Part shown: positions 58,356 through 63,400 of the stretch, one piece after another
Layout of the letters: each line of letters starts with the position of its first letter
How positions within the stretch are numbered: the stretch's first letter is position 1
DNA from: Gymnogyps californianus
Lineage: Eukaryota > Chordata > Aves > Accipitriformes > Cathartidae
NCBI RefSeq assembly: GCF_018139145.2
Contig: NC_059477.1
Location: 44,569,600 to 44,633,599 of the forward strand
DNA length: 64,000 nt
Direction: 5' to 3'
Made by a program: the position numbers and the translations under genes
The notes under the pieces: model-generated
Databases searched by the model: none
What the model was told of the DNA's origin: nothing
Seen by the model: only the letters and a program-made list of their open reading frames with translations

Positions 58356-60427
58356 CACAGAAGTGAGTAACATCTCAGTTTAGGAACAGGCTAGGATACT
58401 AGTCTATCTCGACTACAGAGTATCTTGTAAATTCAGGAAAGTTTTGGCTCAACGAAATTGCCGCTCCAGCCATAGATCATTCACGGGAAAACAGTCTTTG
58501 GCTGGTTGACAGCATAAACACTTCTGTGAAGTTTCTCTAGGACAGTGTATGCCTTTTCAGAGTAGATGCAACAGTAACCATAGTGTACTGTGTCAGGTAG
58601 AGAAATGGATATACTCATAAATAAAACTGATGGGACAGTACTGATAGTAAACTACATTCCAGCTTGGTTTTAGGAATACAAAGTGTCCTTGAGAAAACAT
58701 ACACATTCTTAAAGATCAGATGCAGCCAGGCAAAGGATCTGACCATTAAAAAAACTAAAAGGAAACAACCCATGAATACTGGGAATTACCGTCTGTCTTT
58801 ATAACTATTAGCTATCAGACAGAAATGAAACTTTTTTTAAAGTAAAAGTTGAGAATAAAATTTTAAAAACTACTTAAGAAAAGGACTACTTGGATTTTCT
58901 AATGAAGAAAGAAACTGACAGTGTAGTATCTTTATTACATTATTCACCTGCTTTAGTCTTACTGTATTGTGATAGACCAAATTTATATCCTATGTATACA
59001 CACAATGTTACAGGAGACACAAAATTACATGCTGTAATATCTACAAAGCAAAGGCAGCAAGGAGAGGTAAATGAGCCACATAAATCCTCAGTTTGGGACT
59101 GTACGTTTATAGCCATATGTAAATGAACTCCTACTACATTCCGGGAGCCATCACAGAGAACCATTTCAAATGGCATGGGCTAATGAACATAGACACAAAA
59201 GTCTTTTGGAGTTGAATTTGTAGTGGGATACTGAAAAATAAAACACATTGTTATTTGCTCTAGATCAGTTTTAGTCAAGAACTTTTCTGGCTGATTCTAG
59301 AGTAATTAAAATAAATAGTTGAGACACAATTCTAGGCATGCAGACATTCTGGTTTCTATTTTTCTTCCCAAGGAAGATGCAAACGAACAAACGCAGGCTG
59401 TAGTAGGGCACTCGGAATCTACTGGTTCTATAGTATCAGGGCAGAAGAGTTTTTCAGTTTGGAGAATATACACTTGCTCACTCTACTGCAAGAGCCAAGT
59501 TTGTTCTGAAAGTAGTGGATTACCATGAACTTAAGCTGAAAAACTTCCTATTTACTGTGTATCTTTTAAGAATCAGTAGTACTCAGGCTAACAAAAAGAA
59601 TGTATATGATCTGTTCTCCAAAGTGAAGAAAGAAACAGCAGGGAAGAGTTATTTACCATTTCTTGTTGACGACATATACATCATTCAGTTGAAATATGAG
59701 TTTCATTCACAAAAATGAGATTCTTGCATGGAGAAATCTTCCATATAAGCTTCTGATTCAAGCCAAGATGTTTCACTCTAGTCAAGACTATCTAAGACTA
59801 CGACATTTTGAAATTCACCTTTTCAATCTCAAATTCCATTAGAAGAAACTATTCCTCCAGATATAAAACTACAGTATGGGTTGGGCTTGAATGCTGAGAA
59901 CATGATGTATATTCTAGAAGTTGATTATTAGATCTTAATCTGAAAGTGGCACAGTTTGCTAGATCAATGCTTAATTTCATCCTCACTTCCGAGGCAGCTC
60001 TGCAAACTGAAAACTTCTTTCACATTTGAAACAGGCAATTTGAAATGAATTTCATTCCTTCAATAAACAAGTACTGTGTCAAATGTATTCACATCATATA
60101 ACGTTGCTTAGGAAAAAAAAAAACAAAAAACAAAAAACAAAAAACAAAATAACCCCAAACATTTTTCTTCGATGCATCTGTGCGACCTTATTATATCTGA
60201 CTTGTAATAATAATTACCATTGTTGGCAAACACTAAAATTACATTGCAATATATAATTGAGTCATTTTTACCGCATGTGTTGATTGTGGAACTCAGTGAC
60301 GCAGCTCCAGTGGAAAGGCCACCTTTCGATACTGCTGAAGCTACAGACAGTGTAGAAGACGCTGGAGTCGAAGCAGCTGCAGTAGAGGAGACTGACGATG
60401 ACGTTAACCGCTCTCCAGACTCCATAT
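4464..60427 (-). CDS. BAZ2B: BAZ2B, N-terminal 1,032 residues over 18 coding exons (3' part outside window)
   Basis: BAZ2B is a large nuclear chromatin protein, known as a regulatory partner of the ISWI ATPases SMARCA1/SMARCA5; its C-terminal PHD and bromodomain read histone H3. Only the N-terminal part is here. Joining 18 exons (154 coding nt, then 189, 162, 194, 210, 399, 610, 297, 61, 109, 102, 211, 93, 62, 66, 66, 45, 66 nt) gives 1,032 codons with no stop, and every junction phase agrees. Visible parts are two acidic blocks (about residues 244-303 and 612-670), a TAM/MBD-like domain (about 741-840), two AT-hooks (GRP at 853-855 and 874-876) and a charged helical segment from about 890 to the end. 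I recognised the family by recalling the human protein, which matches closely over the TAM, AT-hook and coil exons. The DDT, PHD and bromodomain exons should lie below position 1; I looked for the next coil exon (expected start EKERLKQ) in 1-4463 and did not find it. Confidence 0.96.
4530..6021 (-). other. BAZ2B: BAZ2B intron 17 (1.5 kb)
   Basis: Contains a C-rich tract at 5932-5956 with 14 consecutive C. Nothing else recognised. Confidence 0.85.
5932..5956. repeat. C-rich homopolymer tract
   Basis: Fourteen consecutive C at 5943-5956 preceded by shorter C runs; in the BAZ2B transcript this is a G run with possible G-quadruplex character. Confidence 0.9.
6022..6066 (-). CDS. BAZ2B: BAZ2B coding exon 17, 45-nt micro-exon of the coil (residues 996-1010)
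   Basis: The acceptor is TTGTTTTAG and the donor CACCAG|GTTGGT; 45 nt, phase 0 at both ends. It encodes [15 protein letters not shown], identical to the recalled human segment. As a symmetric micro-exon it could be skipped without a frameshift. Confidence 0.94.
6067..6747 (-). other. BAZ2B: BAZ2B intron 16 (681 nt)
   Basis: Contains the TG-type microsatellite at 6520-6555. No other element recognised. Confidence 0.85.
6520..6555. repeat. TG microsatellite
   Basis: About seven TG/GT units followed by an interrupted TGTATG and TGTGTG stretch in intron 16. Confidence 0.9.
6748..6813 (-). CDS. BAZ2B: BAZ2B coding exon 16, coiled coil (residues 974-995)
   Basis: The acceptor is GCATGCACAG and the donor ATAAAG|GTTAGT; 66 nt, phase 0 at both ends. 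It encodes [20 protein letters not shown] followed by IK. The Lys run may add to nuclear import or nucleic-acid contact (inference). Confidence 0.95.
6814..7560 (-). other. BAZ2B: BAZ2B intron 15 (747 nt)
   Basis: AT-rich. A small cluster of CTAGTATA-like words occurs at about 7150-7195. No element recognised. Confidence 0.85.
7561..7626 (-). CDS. BAZ2B: BAZ2B coding exon 15, coiled coil (residues 952-973)
   Basis: The acceptor is CCTTGTAG and the donor TTAGAG|GTAAAA; 66 nt, phase 0 at both ends. It encodes [20 protein letters not shown] followed by LE. Identical to the recalled human segment. The 22 residues form an uninterrupted charged helix. Confidence 0.95.
7878..7897. repeat. T homopolymer (20)
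   Basis: Twenty consecutive T in intron 14. Confidence 0.9.
9693..10089 (-). mobile_element. CR1 3' fragment, copy A of an identical inverted pair
   Basis: A minus-strand CR1 carrying the last codons of ORF2 ([42 protein letters not shown]) and the 3' end with the AGGTCCCTTCCAACC word. Positions 9694-10051 are the exact reverse complement of 20441-20798 as far as I can read. It is 5'-truncated soon after this block. Confidence 0.93.
10406..10888 (+). mobile_element. CR1 3' fragment, plus strand
   Basis: Encodes the CR1 ORF2 C-terminus ([60 protein letters not shown]) and ends ATTCTATGATTCTAT. It belongs to a different CR1 subfamily from the identical pair and is truncated in the ORF. Confidence 0.93.
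12556..12617 (-). CDS. BAZ2B: BAZ2B coding exon 14, coiled coil (residues 931-951)
   Basis: The acceptor is TTTGTTAG and the donor CAGCAG|GTAAAC; 62 nt, phase 1 in and phase 0 out. It encodes [20 protein letters not shown] plus Q, matching the human sequence as I recall it. Intron 13 before it is only 122 nt long. Confidence 0.94.
12740..12832 (-). CDS. BAZ2B: BAZ2B coding exon 13, coiled coil (residues 900-931)
   Basis: The acceptor is TTGTAACAG and the donor CAGCAAG|GTAAGT; 93 nt, phase 1 to phase 1. It encodes [20 protein letters not shown], then [11 protein letters not shown]. The KLLRKLQ motif repeats KLLRKLQ at the end of exon 12 with an 18-residue period across the splice junction, indicating an internal duplication. 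Charged helical segment, no enzymatic motif. Confidence 0.95.
12833..16843 (-). other. BAZ2B: BAZ2B intron 12 (4.0 kb)
   Basis: Contains an ancient, heavily decayed CR1/L3-like element on the plus strand at about 14380-15310. The rest shows nothing that I recognise. Intron 13 (12618-12739, 122 nt) is plain. Confidence 0.8.
14380..15310 (+). mobile_element. Ancient CR1/L3-like LINE remnant
   Basis: Short translated pieces in shifting plus-strand frames read like an old CR1 relative: [55 protein letters not shown], later [23 protein letters not shown] and [20 protein letters not shown]. There are many stops. Boundaries are approximate and the start may extend toward 14040. It is much older than the other CR1 copies. 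Confidence 0.7.
16844..17054 (-). CDS. BAZ2B: BAZ2B coding exon 12, end of TAM domain and two AT-hooks (residues 830-900)
   Basis: The acceptor is ATTAAAAG and the donor CTCAAG|GTAAGA; 211 nt, phase 0 in and phase 1 out. It encodes [20 protein letters not shown], then AT-hook 1 ([12 protein letters not shown]) and AT-hook 2 ([11 protein letters not shown]), with GRP cores at residues 853-855 and 874-876, and ends with KLLRKLQAQ, the start of the coil. AT-hooks bind the minor groove of AT-rich DNA. Human has Met where this protein has Val831. Confidence 0.96.
18880..19320 (+). mobile_element. Possible old LINE remnant
   Basis: A plus-strand stretch whose translation contains [15 protein letters not shown] and [20 protein letters not shown], resembling the far C-terminus of CR1/L3-type ORF2. 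The similarity is weak and from memory. It could also be unrelated intron sequence. Confidence 0.35.
20177..20200. repeat. AAAC-type simple repeat
   Basis: A7 followed by four CAAA units on the plus strand (intron 11). Confidence 0.9.
20412..20812 (+). mobile_element. CR1 3' fragment, copy B of an identical inverted pair
   Basis: A plus-strand CR1 whose 82-codon ORF2 end is identical in protein to copy A, and whose 358 core bases match it. Beyond the core, copy B has a shorter sequence where copy A has GCTGGG, so the two are distinct insertions. The 3' end reads ATTCTGCGATTCTGTGAT, the CR1 terminal repeat. Confidence 0.93.
23047..23148 (-). CDS. BAZ2B: BAZ2B coding exon 11, TAM/MBD-like domain (residues 796-829)
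   Basis: The acceptor is TTTTTTCAG and the donor CCGCAG|GTATCC; 102 nt, phase 0 to phase 0. It encodes [20 protein letters not shown] followed by [14 protein letters not shown]. It differs from the recalled human protein only at Gly where human has Arg (KIRVGDF). It completes most of the TAM fold together with the first residues of exon 12. Confidence 0.95.
23424..23532 (-). CDS. BAZ2B: BAZ2B coding exon 10, TAM/MBD-like core (residues 759-795)
   Basis: The acceptor is TTACTCTAG and the donor AAAG|GTACAT; 109 nt, phase 2 to phase 0. It encodes [20 protein letters not shown] followed by [16 protein letters not shown], essentially identical to the recalled human sequence (Phe for Tyr before APCG; Val for Ile near the end). 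The Y-APCGKKLR motif is the hallmark of MBD-family domains. In the related BAZ2A the TAM domain is known to bind DNA or RNA without methyl-CpG selectivity. Confidence 0.95.
23533..24080 (-). other. BAZ2B: BAZ2B intron 9 (548 nt)
   Basis: AT-rich, with no recognisable element. Intron 10 (23149-23423, 275 nt) is likewise plain. Confidence 0.85.
24081..24141 (-). CDS. BAZ2B: BAZ2B coding exon 9, start of TAM/MBD-like domain (residues 739-759)
   Basis: This 61-nt exon has acceptor CTGTTTTAG and donor TACGG|GTAGGT, phase 1 in and phase 2 out. It encodes [20 protein letters not shown] and two bases of a Gly codon. The ERELR-PLEYGW segment is the beginning of the methyl-CpG-binding-like (TAM) fold shared by BAZ2A and BAZ2B. 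The basic KRRR just before it may contribute to nucleic-acid binding. Confidence 0.93.
24142..26253 (-). other. BAZ2B: BAZ2B intron 8 (2.1 kb)
   Basis: Contains a minus-strand CR1 fragment at 25957-26170 close to the exon 8 donor. The rest is AT-rich and unremarkable. Confidence 0.85.
25957..26170 (-). mobile_element. CR1 3' fragment near the exon 8 donor
   Basis: The plus strand shows the complement of the CR1 3' end (GGGTTGGAAGGGACCTCAAA) and of the ORF2 end. It is inserted in intron 8 about 80 bases downstream of the exon 8 donor, in the same orientation as BAZ2B. Confidence 0.88.
26254..26550 (-). CDS. BAZ2B: BAZ2B coding exon 8 (residues 640-739)
   Basis: The acceptor is TTTAAACAG and the donor TGTG|GTATCT; 297 nt, phase 1 to phase 1. 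The exon starts [13 protein letters not shown], continues the acidic tract through [16 protein letters not shown], then becomes Ser/Thr/Pro-rich and ends with TLTPSTHC plus one base. The Ser/Pro half is poorly conserved against human. A CR1 fragment lies about 80 bases past its donor. Confidence 0.92.
26551..27827 (-). other. BAZ2B: BAZ2B intron 7 (1.3 kb)
   Basis: About 26820-27740 is more GC-rich than the other introns and could be an old, unrecognised repeat. Its open frames (largest 157 codons, minus strand, 27312-27785) resemble nothing I know, and that frame ends inside the intron rather than continuing exon 7. Confidence 0.75.
27828..28437 (-). CDS. BAZ2B: BAZ2B coding exon 7, largest exon with acidic block 2 (residues 437-640)
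   Basis: The acceptor is TTCTTTAG and the donor TCAG|GTGGTT; 610 nt, phase 0 in and phase 1 out. The exon starts [15 protein letters not shown], includes [20 protein letters not shown], and ends with an Asp/Glu run before SDDSQS. The acidic run is encoded by nearly pure GAT/GAC/GAA/GAG triplets at about 27850-27895, so its length could vary between individuals. It is probably disordered, possibly a histone- or basic-protein-binding surface (inference). Confidence 0.95.
28957..29048. repeat. A/C-rich low-complexity tract
   Basis: Mostly A with single or clustered C on the plus strand, including AAAC units (intron 6). Confidence 0.9.
29773..29788. repeat. TC microsatellite
   Basis: Eight TC units in intron 6. 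Confidence 0.9.
30748..30824. repeat. AAAC microsatellite and A/C tract
   Basis: Several perfect CAAA units followed by A/C-rich sequence on the plus strand (intron 6). Confidence 0.9.
31035..31433 (-). CDS. BAZ2B: BAZ2B coding exon 6, Gln/Ser-rich linker (residues 304-436)
   Basis: The acceptor is TTTGCAG and the donor CGG|GTGAGT; 399 nt, phase 0 at both ends. It encodes [17 protein letters not shown], then a Gln/Ser-rich stretch with [19 protein letters not shown], then [18 protein letters not shown], ending NVRSKR. The latter two motifs are almost identical to the human protein as I recall it, whereas the first 40 residues differ more. No named domain is present. Confidence 0.94.
31434..32112 (-). 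other. BAZ2B: BAZ2B intron 5 (679 nt)
   Basis: AT-rich, with no recognisable element. Confidence 0.85.
32113..32322 (-). CDS. BAZ2B: BAZ2B coding exon 5, acidic block 1 (residues 234-303)
   Basis: The acceptor is TGGTAG and the donor AACAAG|GTATGA; 210 nt, phase 0 at both ends. The exon opens [18 protein letters not shown], continues with Ser/Asp alternation, then a run rich in Glu and Asp, and ends AHHKNKNK. The human protein as recalled has KKAMESS where this one has KKAVESS. Such acidic Ser-rich tracts are disordered and are casein-kinase-2-type phosphorylation targets, which is general knowledge and not shown here. The GAG/GAA triplet run at about 32190-32215 is a likely site of length variation. 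Confidence 0.93.
33665..34254 (+). mobile_element. Solo ERV LTR (590 bp), older copy
   Basis: Starts TGTACTGGTTTTGGCTGGGA and ends GTTAAACCACAACA, with TG...CA ends. The flanks are GTGGG (33660-33664) and ATGGG (34255-34259), a 5-bp target-site duplication with one mismatch. An ATTAAA polyadenylation-type signal is at 34124-34129. The TATA region has decayed to CAGCATAGAAAG. No internal retroviral sequence is present, so it is a recombined solo LTR. It lies antisense to BAZ2B. Confidence 0.9.
39287..39377. repeat. A/C-rich low-complexity tract
   Basis: CAAA units, then A-rich sequence with clusters of C on the plus strand, shortly after the exon 4 donor (intron 4). Confidence 0.9.
39541..39734 (-). 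CDS. BAZ2B: BAZ2B coding exon 4 (residues 169-233)
   Basis: The acceptor is CTTAAG and the donor ACAAG|GTAAAT. The exon is 194 nt, phase 1 in and phase 0 out. It encodes [16 protein letters not shown], a Ser/Thr-rich middle, then [11 protein letters not shown] and ends ADKIKDK. The basic end joins KPRKK of the next exon and may act as a nuclear localisation signal, which is inference. The match to human is moderate in the Ser/Thr part and good at both ends. Confidence 0.9.
39989..40020. repeat. A-rich homopolymer tract
   Basis: A run of A broken by single G in intron 3. Confidence 0.85.
40444..40822 (-). mobile_element. CR1 3' fragment in intron 3
   Basis: The plus strand has the complement of a CR1 3' end (ATAGAATCACAGAACAGAAC, then GTTGGAAGGGATCC) and the ORF2 end, similar in subfamily to the long copy at 14-2330. 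Small deletions are visible, for example where GAGCCTGTTCCAGTG is expected. Confidence 0.88.
41292..41453 (-). CDS. BAZ2B: BAZ2B coding exon 3 (residues 115-169)
   Basis: This exon encodes [13 protein letters not shown], then [15 protein letters not shown], and ends SSTEK plus one base at the donor AAAG|GTAATG. The only AG near the expected boundary is in GTGCAG (41459-41454), giving a 162-nt phase 1 to phase 1 exon. The six bases GTGCAG would encode the extra Gly-Ala present in the human protein as I recall it, but the bases before them read TTTGCG rather than TTTGCAG. The hydrophobic, Pro-rich motif is strongly conserved and of unknown function. Confidence 0.88.
44842..45486 (+). mobile_element. 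Solo ERV LTR (645 bp) with perfect 5-bp target-site duplication
   Basis: Starts TGTCCTGGTTTCGGCTGGGA and ends GGTTAAACCACGACA. The flanking duplication is CAAAG at 44837-44841 and 45487-45491. It has a TATATAAA box at 45106-45113 and ATTAAA at 45350-45355, so it shows promoter and polyadenylation signals in order. Five-base duplications fit ERVL-type (class III) elements. It lies antisense to BAZ2B, in intron 2. Confidence 0.95.
45106..45113 (+). promoter_or_regulatory. LTR TATA box
   Basis: TATATAAA inside the solo LTR at 44842-45486, in the usual place before the presumed R region. It would drive transcription on the plus strand, antisense to BAZ2B, if still active. Confidence 0.6.
46484..46672 (-). 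CDS. BAZ2B: BAZ2B coding exon 2 (residues 52-115)
   Basis: The acceptor is CCCCTCAG and the donor CCAG|GTAAAA. With the carried-over G the exon reads [17 protein letters not shown] and ends HPQLAPFP plus one base; 189 nt, phase 1 to phase 1, so it can be skipped without a frameshift. The sequence has the Gly/Ser/His/Pro-rich low-complexity make-up of the human protein at this point, with many conservative changes. No domain is recognised. It has no useful open frame beyond its splice sites, so it is easily missed by ORF calling. Confidence 0.9.
48245..48372 (+). mobile_element. Short CR1 3' end fragment
   Basis: About 130 bases ending in GAGGCCTCCTGAAGTCCCCT followed by CCAACCTGAGTTTTCCTATGATCC, a diverged CR1 3' terminus on the plus strand. 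Confidence 0.7.
48759..48815. repeat. AT-only palindromic segment
   Basis: Contains the short inverted repeat TGTTATG (48761-48767) and CATAACA (48771-48777), then a larger imperfect palindrome of AT steps bounded by AACATATAT and AATATGTT. Confidence 0.75.
49390..49397 (+). promoter_or_regulatory. LTR TATA box
   Basis: TATATAAA inside the solo LTR at 49126-49674, at the position equivalent to the box in the 44842 copy. Also antisense to BAZ2B. Confidence 0.6.
49542..49569 (-). pseudogene. 3' half of a tRNA-Ile(UAU)-like sequence inside an LTR
   Basis: Read on the minus strand, this 28-base segment has an anticodon-stem-side word AATGCCGAGG followed by a T-arm GGTTGTGAGTTTGAGCC and TCA. As I recall it, this equals the 3' half of vertebrate tRNA-Ile(UAU) except for one T replacing C in the T-loop. 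The bases before it (GTACAGAGGTGACAGC) look like the end of that tRNA's intron. The acceptor stem, D-arm and 5' half are missing, so it cannot be a functional tRNA. Confidence 0.6.
49690..50832 (+). mobile_element. CR1 LINE fragment with reverse-transcriptase C-terminus
   Basis: A plus-strand CR1-type element of another subfamily. Weak words of the fingers region occur at 49860-49930. A 201-codon frame at 50166-50771 encodes [18 protein letters not shown], then [35 protein letters not shown] and [12 protein letters not shown], all typical of CR1 ORF2. The YADD box is lost, replaced by a stretch without it. It ends with a diverged 3' terminus at about 50830. A solo LTR lies directly before it. 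Confidence 0.88.
51987..52041. repeat. A/C-rich low-complexity tract
   Basis: A run followed by CAAA and CAA units on the plus strand (intron 1). Confidence 0.9.
53617..53666. repeat. A/C-rich low-complexity tract
   Basis: CAAAA units on the plus strand in intron 1. Confidence 0.85.
53891..54841 (+). mobile_element. Solo ERV LTR (951 bp) of a different subfamily, with internal tandem repeats
   Basis: Starts TGTGTTGGGTTTGTGTGGCA and ends GGCCTAAACCACGACA. The perfect 5-bp duplication is GCCAT at 53886-53890 and 54842-54846. It has a TATA-like CATATTTAAG at 54046-54055 and an ATTAAA at about 54653. A GC-rich middle holds three exact copies of a 16-bp unit. Its end resembles the other three LTRs but the body does not. 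It lies antisense to BAZ2B. Confidence 0.94.
54174..54261 (+). repeat. Tandem minisatellite inside an LTR
   Basis: The 16-base unit CCCCTGCAGCCCATGG occurs exactly at 54174-54189, 54207-54222 and 54246-54261 (spacings of 33 and 39 bases). A second word, CCCACGCTGGAGCAG or a close variant, recurs at about 54268, 54322 and 54412. Confidence 0.85.
55570..55638. repeat. A/C-rich low-complexity tract
   Basis: A runs and CAAA/CAAAAA units on the plus strand (intron 1). Confidence 0.9.
58323..58350. repeat. T homopolymer (28)
   Basis: Twenty-eight uninterrupted T in intron 1 (A28 in the transcript). No retrocopy could be recognised beside it. Confidence 0.9.
60113..60160. repeat. A/C-rich low-complexity tract
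   Basis: A run followed by CAAAAAA units on the plus strand, about 110 bases past the exon 1 donor. Confidence 0.9.
60272..60427 (-). CDS. BAZ2B: BAZ2B coding exon 1 (start codon; residues 1-51)
   Basis: The exon begins two bases before the ATG (60425-60423), after a pyrimidine-rich acceptor ending TTATAG, so almost all of the 5' UTR lies in upstream exons. It encodes [11 protein letters not shown] followed by a Ser/Thr/Ala-rich stretch ending STINTC and one base of a split Gly codon. The donor is G|GTAAAA. The start matches the recalled human N-terminus MESGERL, which fixes the initiation codon. No known domain is present; the segment is probably disordered. Confidence 0.93.
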
Positions 60428-63400
60428 CTATAAGACAGAAGATAAATGTCTGTCTTCTATGGCAGGAAATGAAATCACAAGGGGACTACATGAGTGTCTG
60501 TGCTGACCATGTCTCAGGATCTGCACTCAATTCGTGAGTAGTTCCTATGAGACCTTCACACAAGAGGCACATCACAAGAACAGCACTCGGTCATCAGGAG
60601 AATCCAGCACAACTGCAGCAGTAAGGGGATTAGGTAGTGCTGTTGAGAGCTATACGACATTTCAACTTGAATGCCAACAGCCTCACCTGGGACCACCACC
60701 CACACTCTCTGCTCAGGAGCTCCATTTCGGCTCAGGCTGGTACCTTCAGCCCTTGCCTGAGTCAGGTCATAGCTCTGCAGCCTGGTCTGTGCCCACACCT
60801 CCTGGCTGCATCCCATGTCTCATGTTATGGCTTCCCTCCAGGCCTGCATCAGCTCCTATCTTCTGCTATTCCTGATCAGACTACCGGACGGACCCTGGGC
60901 CTGACAGATTCCTTTATTTTGTCTGGACCCTGTGACCACCACACTGTTCAGATCCTGTGGGACCGTGCTGGGGTCGGGAAAAGCACTGCCTGTGTCATCC
61001 TCGACTGCCAGCTTGTCCCTCCTTGCAGAGCTGCCCTGCTCTTGCTGCTCCCTGACAAACCCAGGCTTTAAAGAACCTGTAATGCACCCCAAAAAGTCCC
61101 TATCTAGTCTCTTAATTTAGGGAAAGACCCAGCTATTATGGTGAGATAGTATAAATATAAGACCTCCTGTAAGTTGCTACCTTTTTTTTTTTTTCCTGGT
61201 GAGCTTTTCATATGAAGTAAGGCATTTTTATTTGTGCCATGAATTGCCTAAATCAAAAGTTACCAGACTTATTTCACTGAACAAGCACGTGTATTTTAAG
61301 AAAAACACACAGTAAAATTATTATTAAAAATACTACTTGTTGAGAAGTAGTTTCTCAAATACTTAAAAATTGCAGCCAAGCAAATGATGTTTCAGCATAG
61401 TGGTAGCAGAGTCAAAAGACTATCTGACTGAATCTGCCAGAACTGCAGTCAACAGTGAGTCAGGATCAGAGTATAAATAAGGTCGGGAAGAAATCTTTTC
61501 AGAGTCCCTTTATTATTACAAAAGCAAGGAGACTAAGCACAGTTAACTCCTAACAGGGAAACTCCTGAGAAACCGGTTCCTGTCCTGGAGTCTCCTTCAG
61601 CTACAGAGGCAACACCCTTTCTCACACCTATCACTGGAAACCTGAGGAGGCCGAGCACTAAGCATAAATCAAAACAATTGCTGTAAAATCTCACTCCCAG
61701 TCTCTGTAAAACAGAATGCCAAGTACACAAGAGACAGAGTTTTCCAAATTGTATTTTAACCAATTTAGAAAACTGATGTGTTAAACAGCACTTCTGATCC
61801 AAAGTTACGTTAAACAGTGACTTCCCAAATACTCATTCGGAAAGCCAGCATAAAAGCTGTTATATACTTCTCCAGAAAGATGCAGTATTCTTGGTTCCTC
61901 TCAGCCCGTAAAAAAGAATTTTAAAAAGCTAAAGGAAACACAAAAGCAAAAGTCACAGAGAAACACACAAAATATCTGGAAGATACACTGTGCCCATTTT
62001 AACTAAATCATTAATTCCTTATCACTAATAATTTTTATACATGGCAATTTCTATGTACCAGATAAAGTCTCTAGACTTTGCTAGCTAGCAGAACAAAAGA
62101 TACTACTTTCCAGAAGGGAACTATAGTACATCATATAGAACTGCCTACCCTTTACACAAACTGCAAACAACCACTCTGCAGAGAACAGCACCGAAGGACT
62201 TCACTGCTTTTATTCTTTACAGCCCAACTTATCACATATAATTTTCATGCATGCAGAAGAAAATTTTTTTTCTGCAAATACAGAAAAATCAACTACTTAC
62301 ACTGATATGGCACAAAAAAGTATCTACTACTATACTGAATATGAGGGCTATGAACTTCTCCTTCAGAACAATAGTAGAAATCAAAAAAAACTATTTCCTT
62401 CAGAGAATTTATCAAGGTAAAATATTATTAAACATTTTAAATTTTTAATTCAGGACTCCTGAATACATACTTTTCTCCAACTAAACATTTTCTATCCACA
62501 ATTAAAGAATACCTCACTGATTTTTAGTAATCTGTGAATATAATTCAGCTAAACTGCTACTCAGCAGAAGCAGGCCACTGAGAAATACTGTATATACAGT
62601 AGACTTTAAATGTTATATTATGTCCATTAAATTTTATAATTATTCCTAAGGATAATAATTAATAGAAATCCCTTTCATAAGGGATTATGATTTAAGTATG
62701 TATCTACAGATTTAAGTCTGTAGCATTAGCAAACAGATGCATTATTTCACGCTACAAAAAATTTACTCTTTAGTATAGAGAGTTCAAGAAAGAGACATAA
62801 ATGAATATAGCAAAGCACATTTTTTAGATACTATGAATGATTGAACTTAGGTGAGGCCAACAGGCAGTTCTTGTACAAAAACCTATGGTTTTATTGTATT
62901 TTGGTATTCATTCTTGTAAGTATGGCCACAGTGAATTTACTGTATATACAGATGGCATAAGGAAAATTAGACACACATCATAATGGTATTATTACAGTAA
63001 TCACTTGTAAAAGGGAAGGTATTTCTAAGCTTTAATGCACTGCATTCAAAACTCAGGACTGAAACTTTGTATTTTACTTATGTTTCCTGACAAAAACACC
63101 CAGAATTCTCCAATTTCTAAAAAAAATTGCTGTCATGTTGTGTGTAATAATATAGCATTAAAATAAGTCTTTACCATCTGATGTATTTTATAAACAAGCA
63201 CAGTTAAGAACCACCTATAAGCAATCCACATTTGTGTCATAAATAGGAAGATATCCTTGGTAAATCAATATTTTTGTTAATACAGAAATGTAAATTTAGC
63301 TATACTTGCAAGCTTTTAACCAGTGTAAGCCATCTCTTTGAACTGGTACTACAGCATCAAATAAGAACAGGGAGAATAGTAATAAACTGCCATTTTAAGG

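Larger units (their letters stand above)
46673..60271 (-). other. BAZ2B: BAZ2B intron 1 (13.6 kb)
   Basis: AT-rich intron containing the solo LTRs at 53891-54841 and 49126-49674, CR1 fragments at 49690-50832 and 48245-48372, a 28-base T run at 58323-58350, an AT-only palindromic segment at 48759-48815 and A/C tracts at 51987-52041, 53617-53666, 55570-55638 and 60113-60160. The remainder (about 54850-60270, 50840-53880 and 46680-48240) holds nothing that I recognise. Confidence 0.85.

Noticed and set aside
60220..61120. Several overlapping frames of 60 to 144 codons on both strands upstream of and across exon 1
   Set aside because: They overlap one another in different frames without similarity to known proteins; one is antisense to BAZ2B exon 1. 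High GC alone explains the lack of stops.
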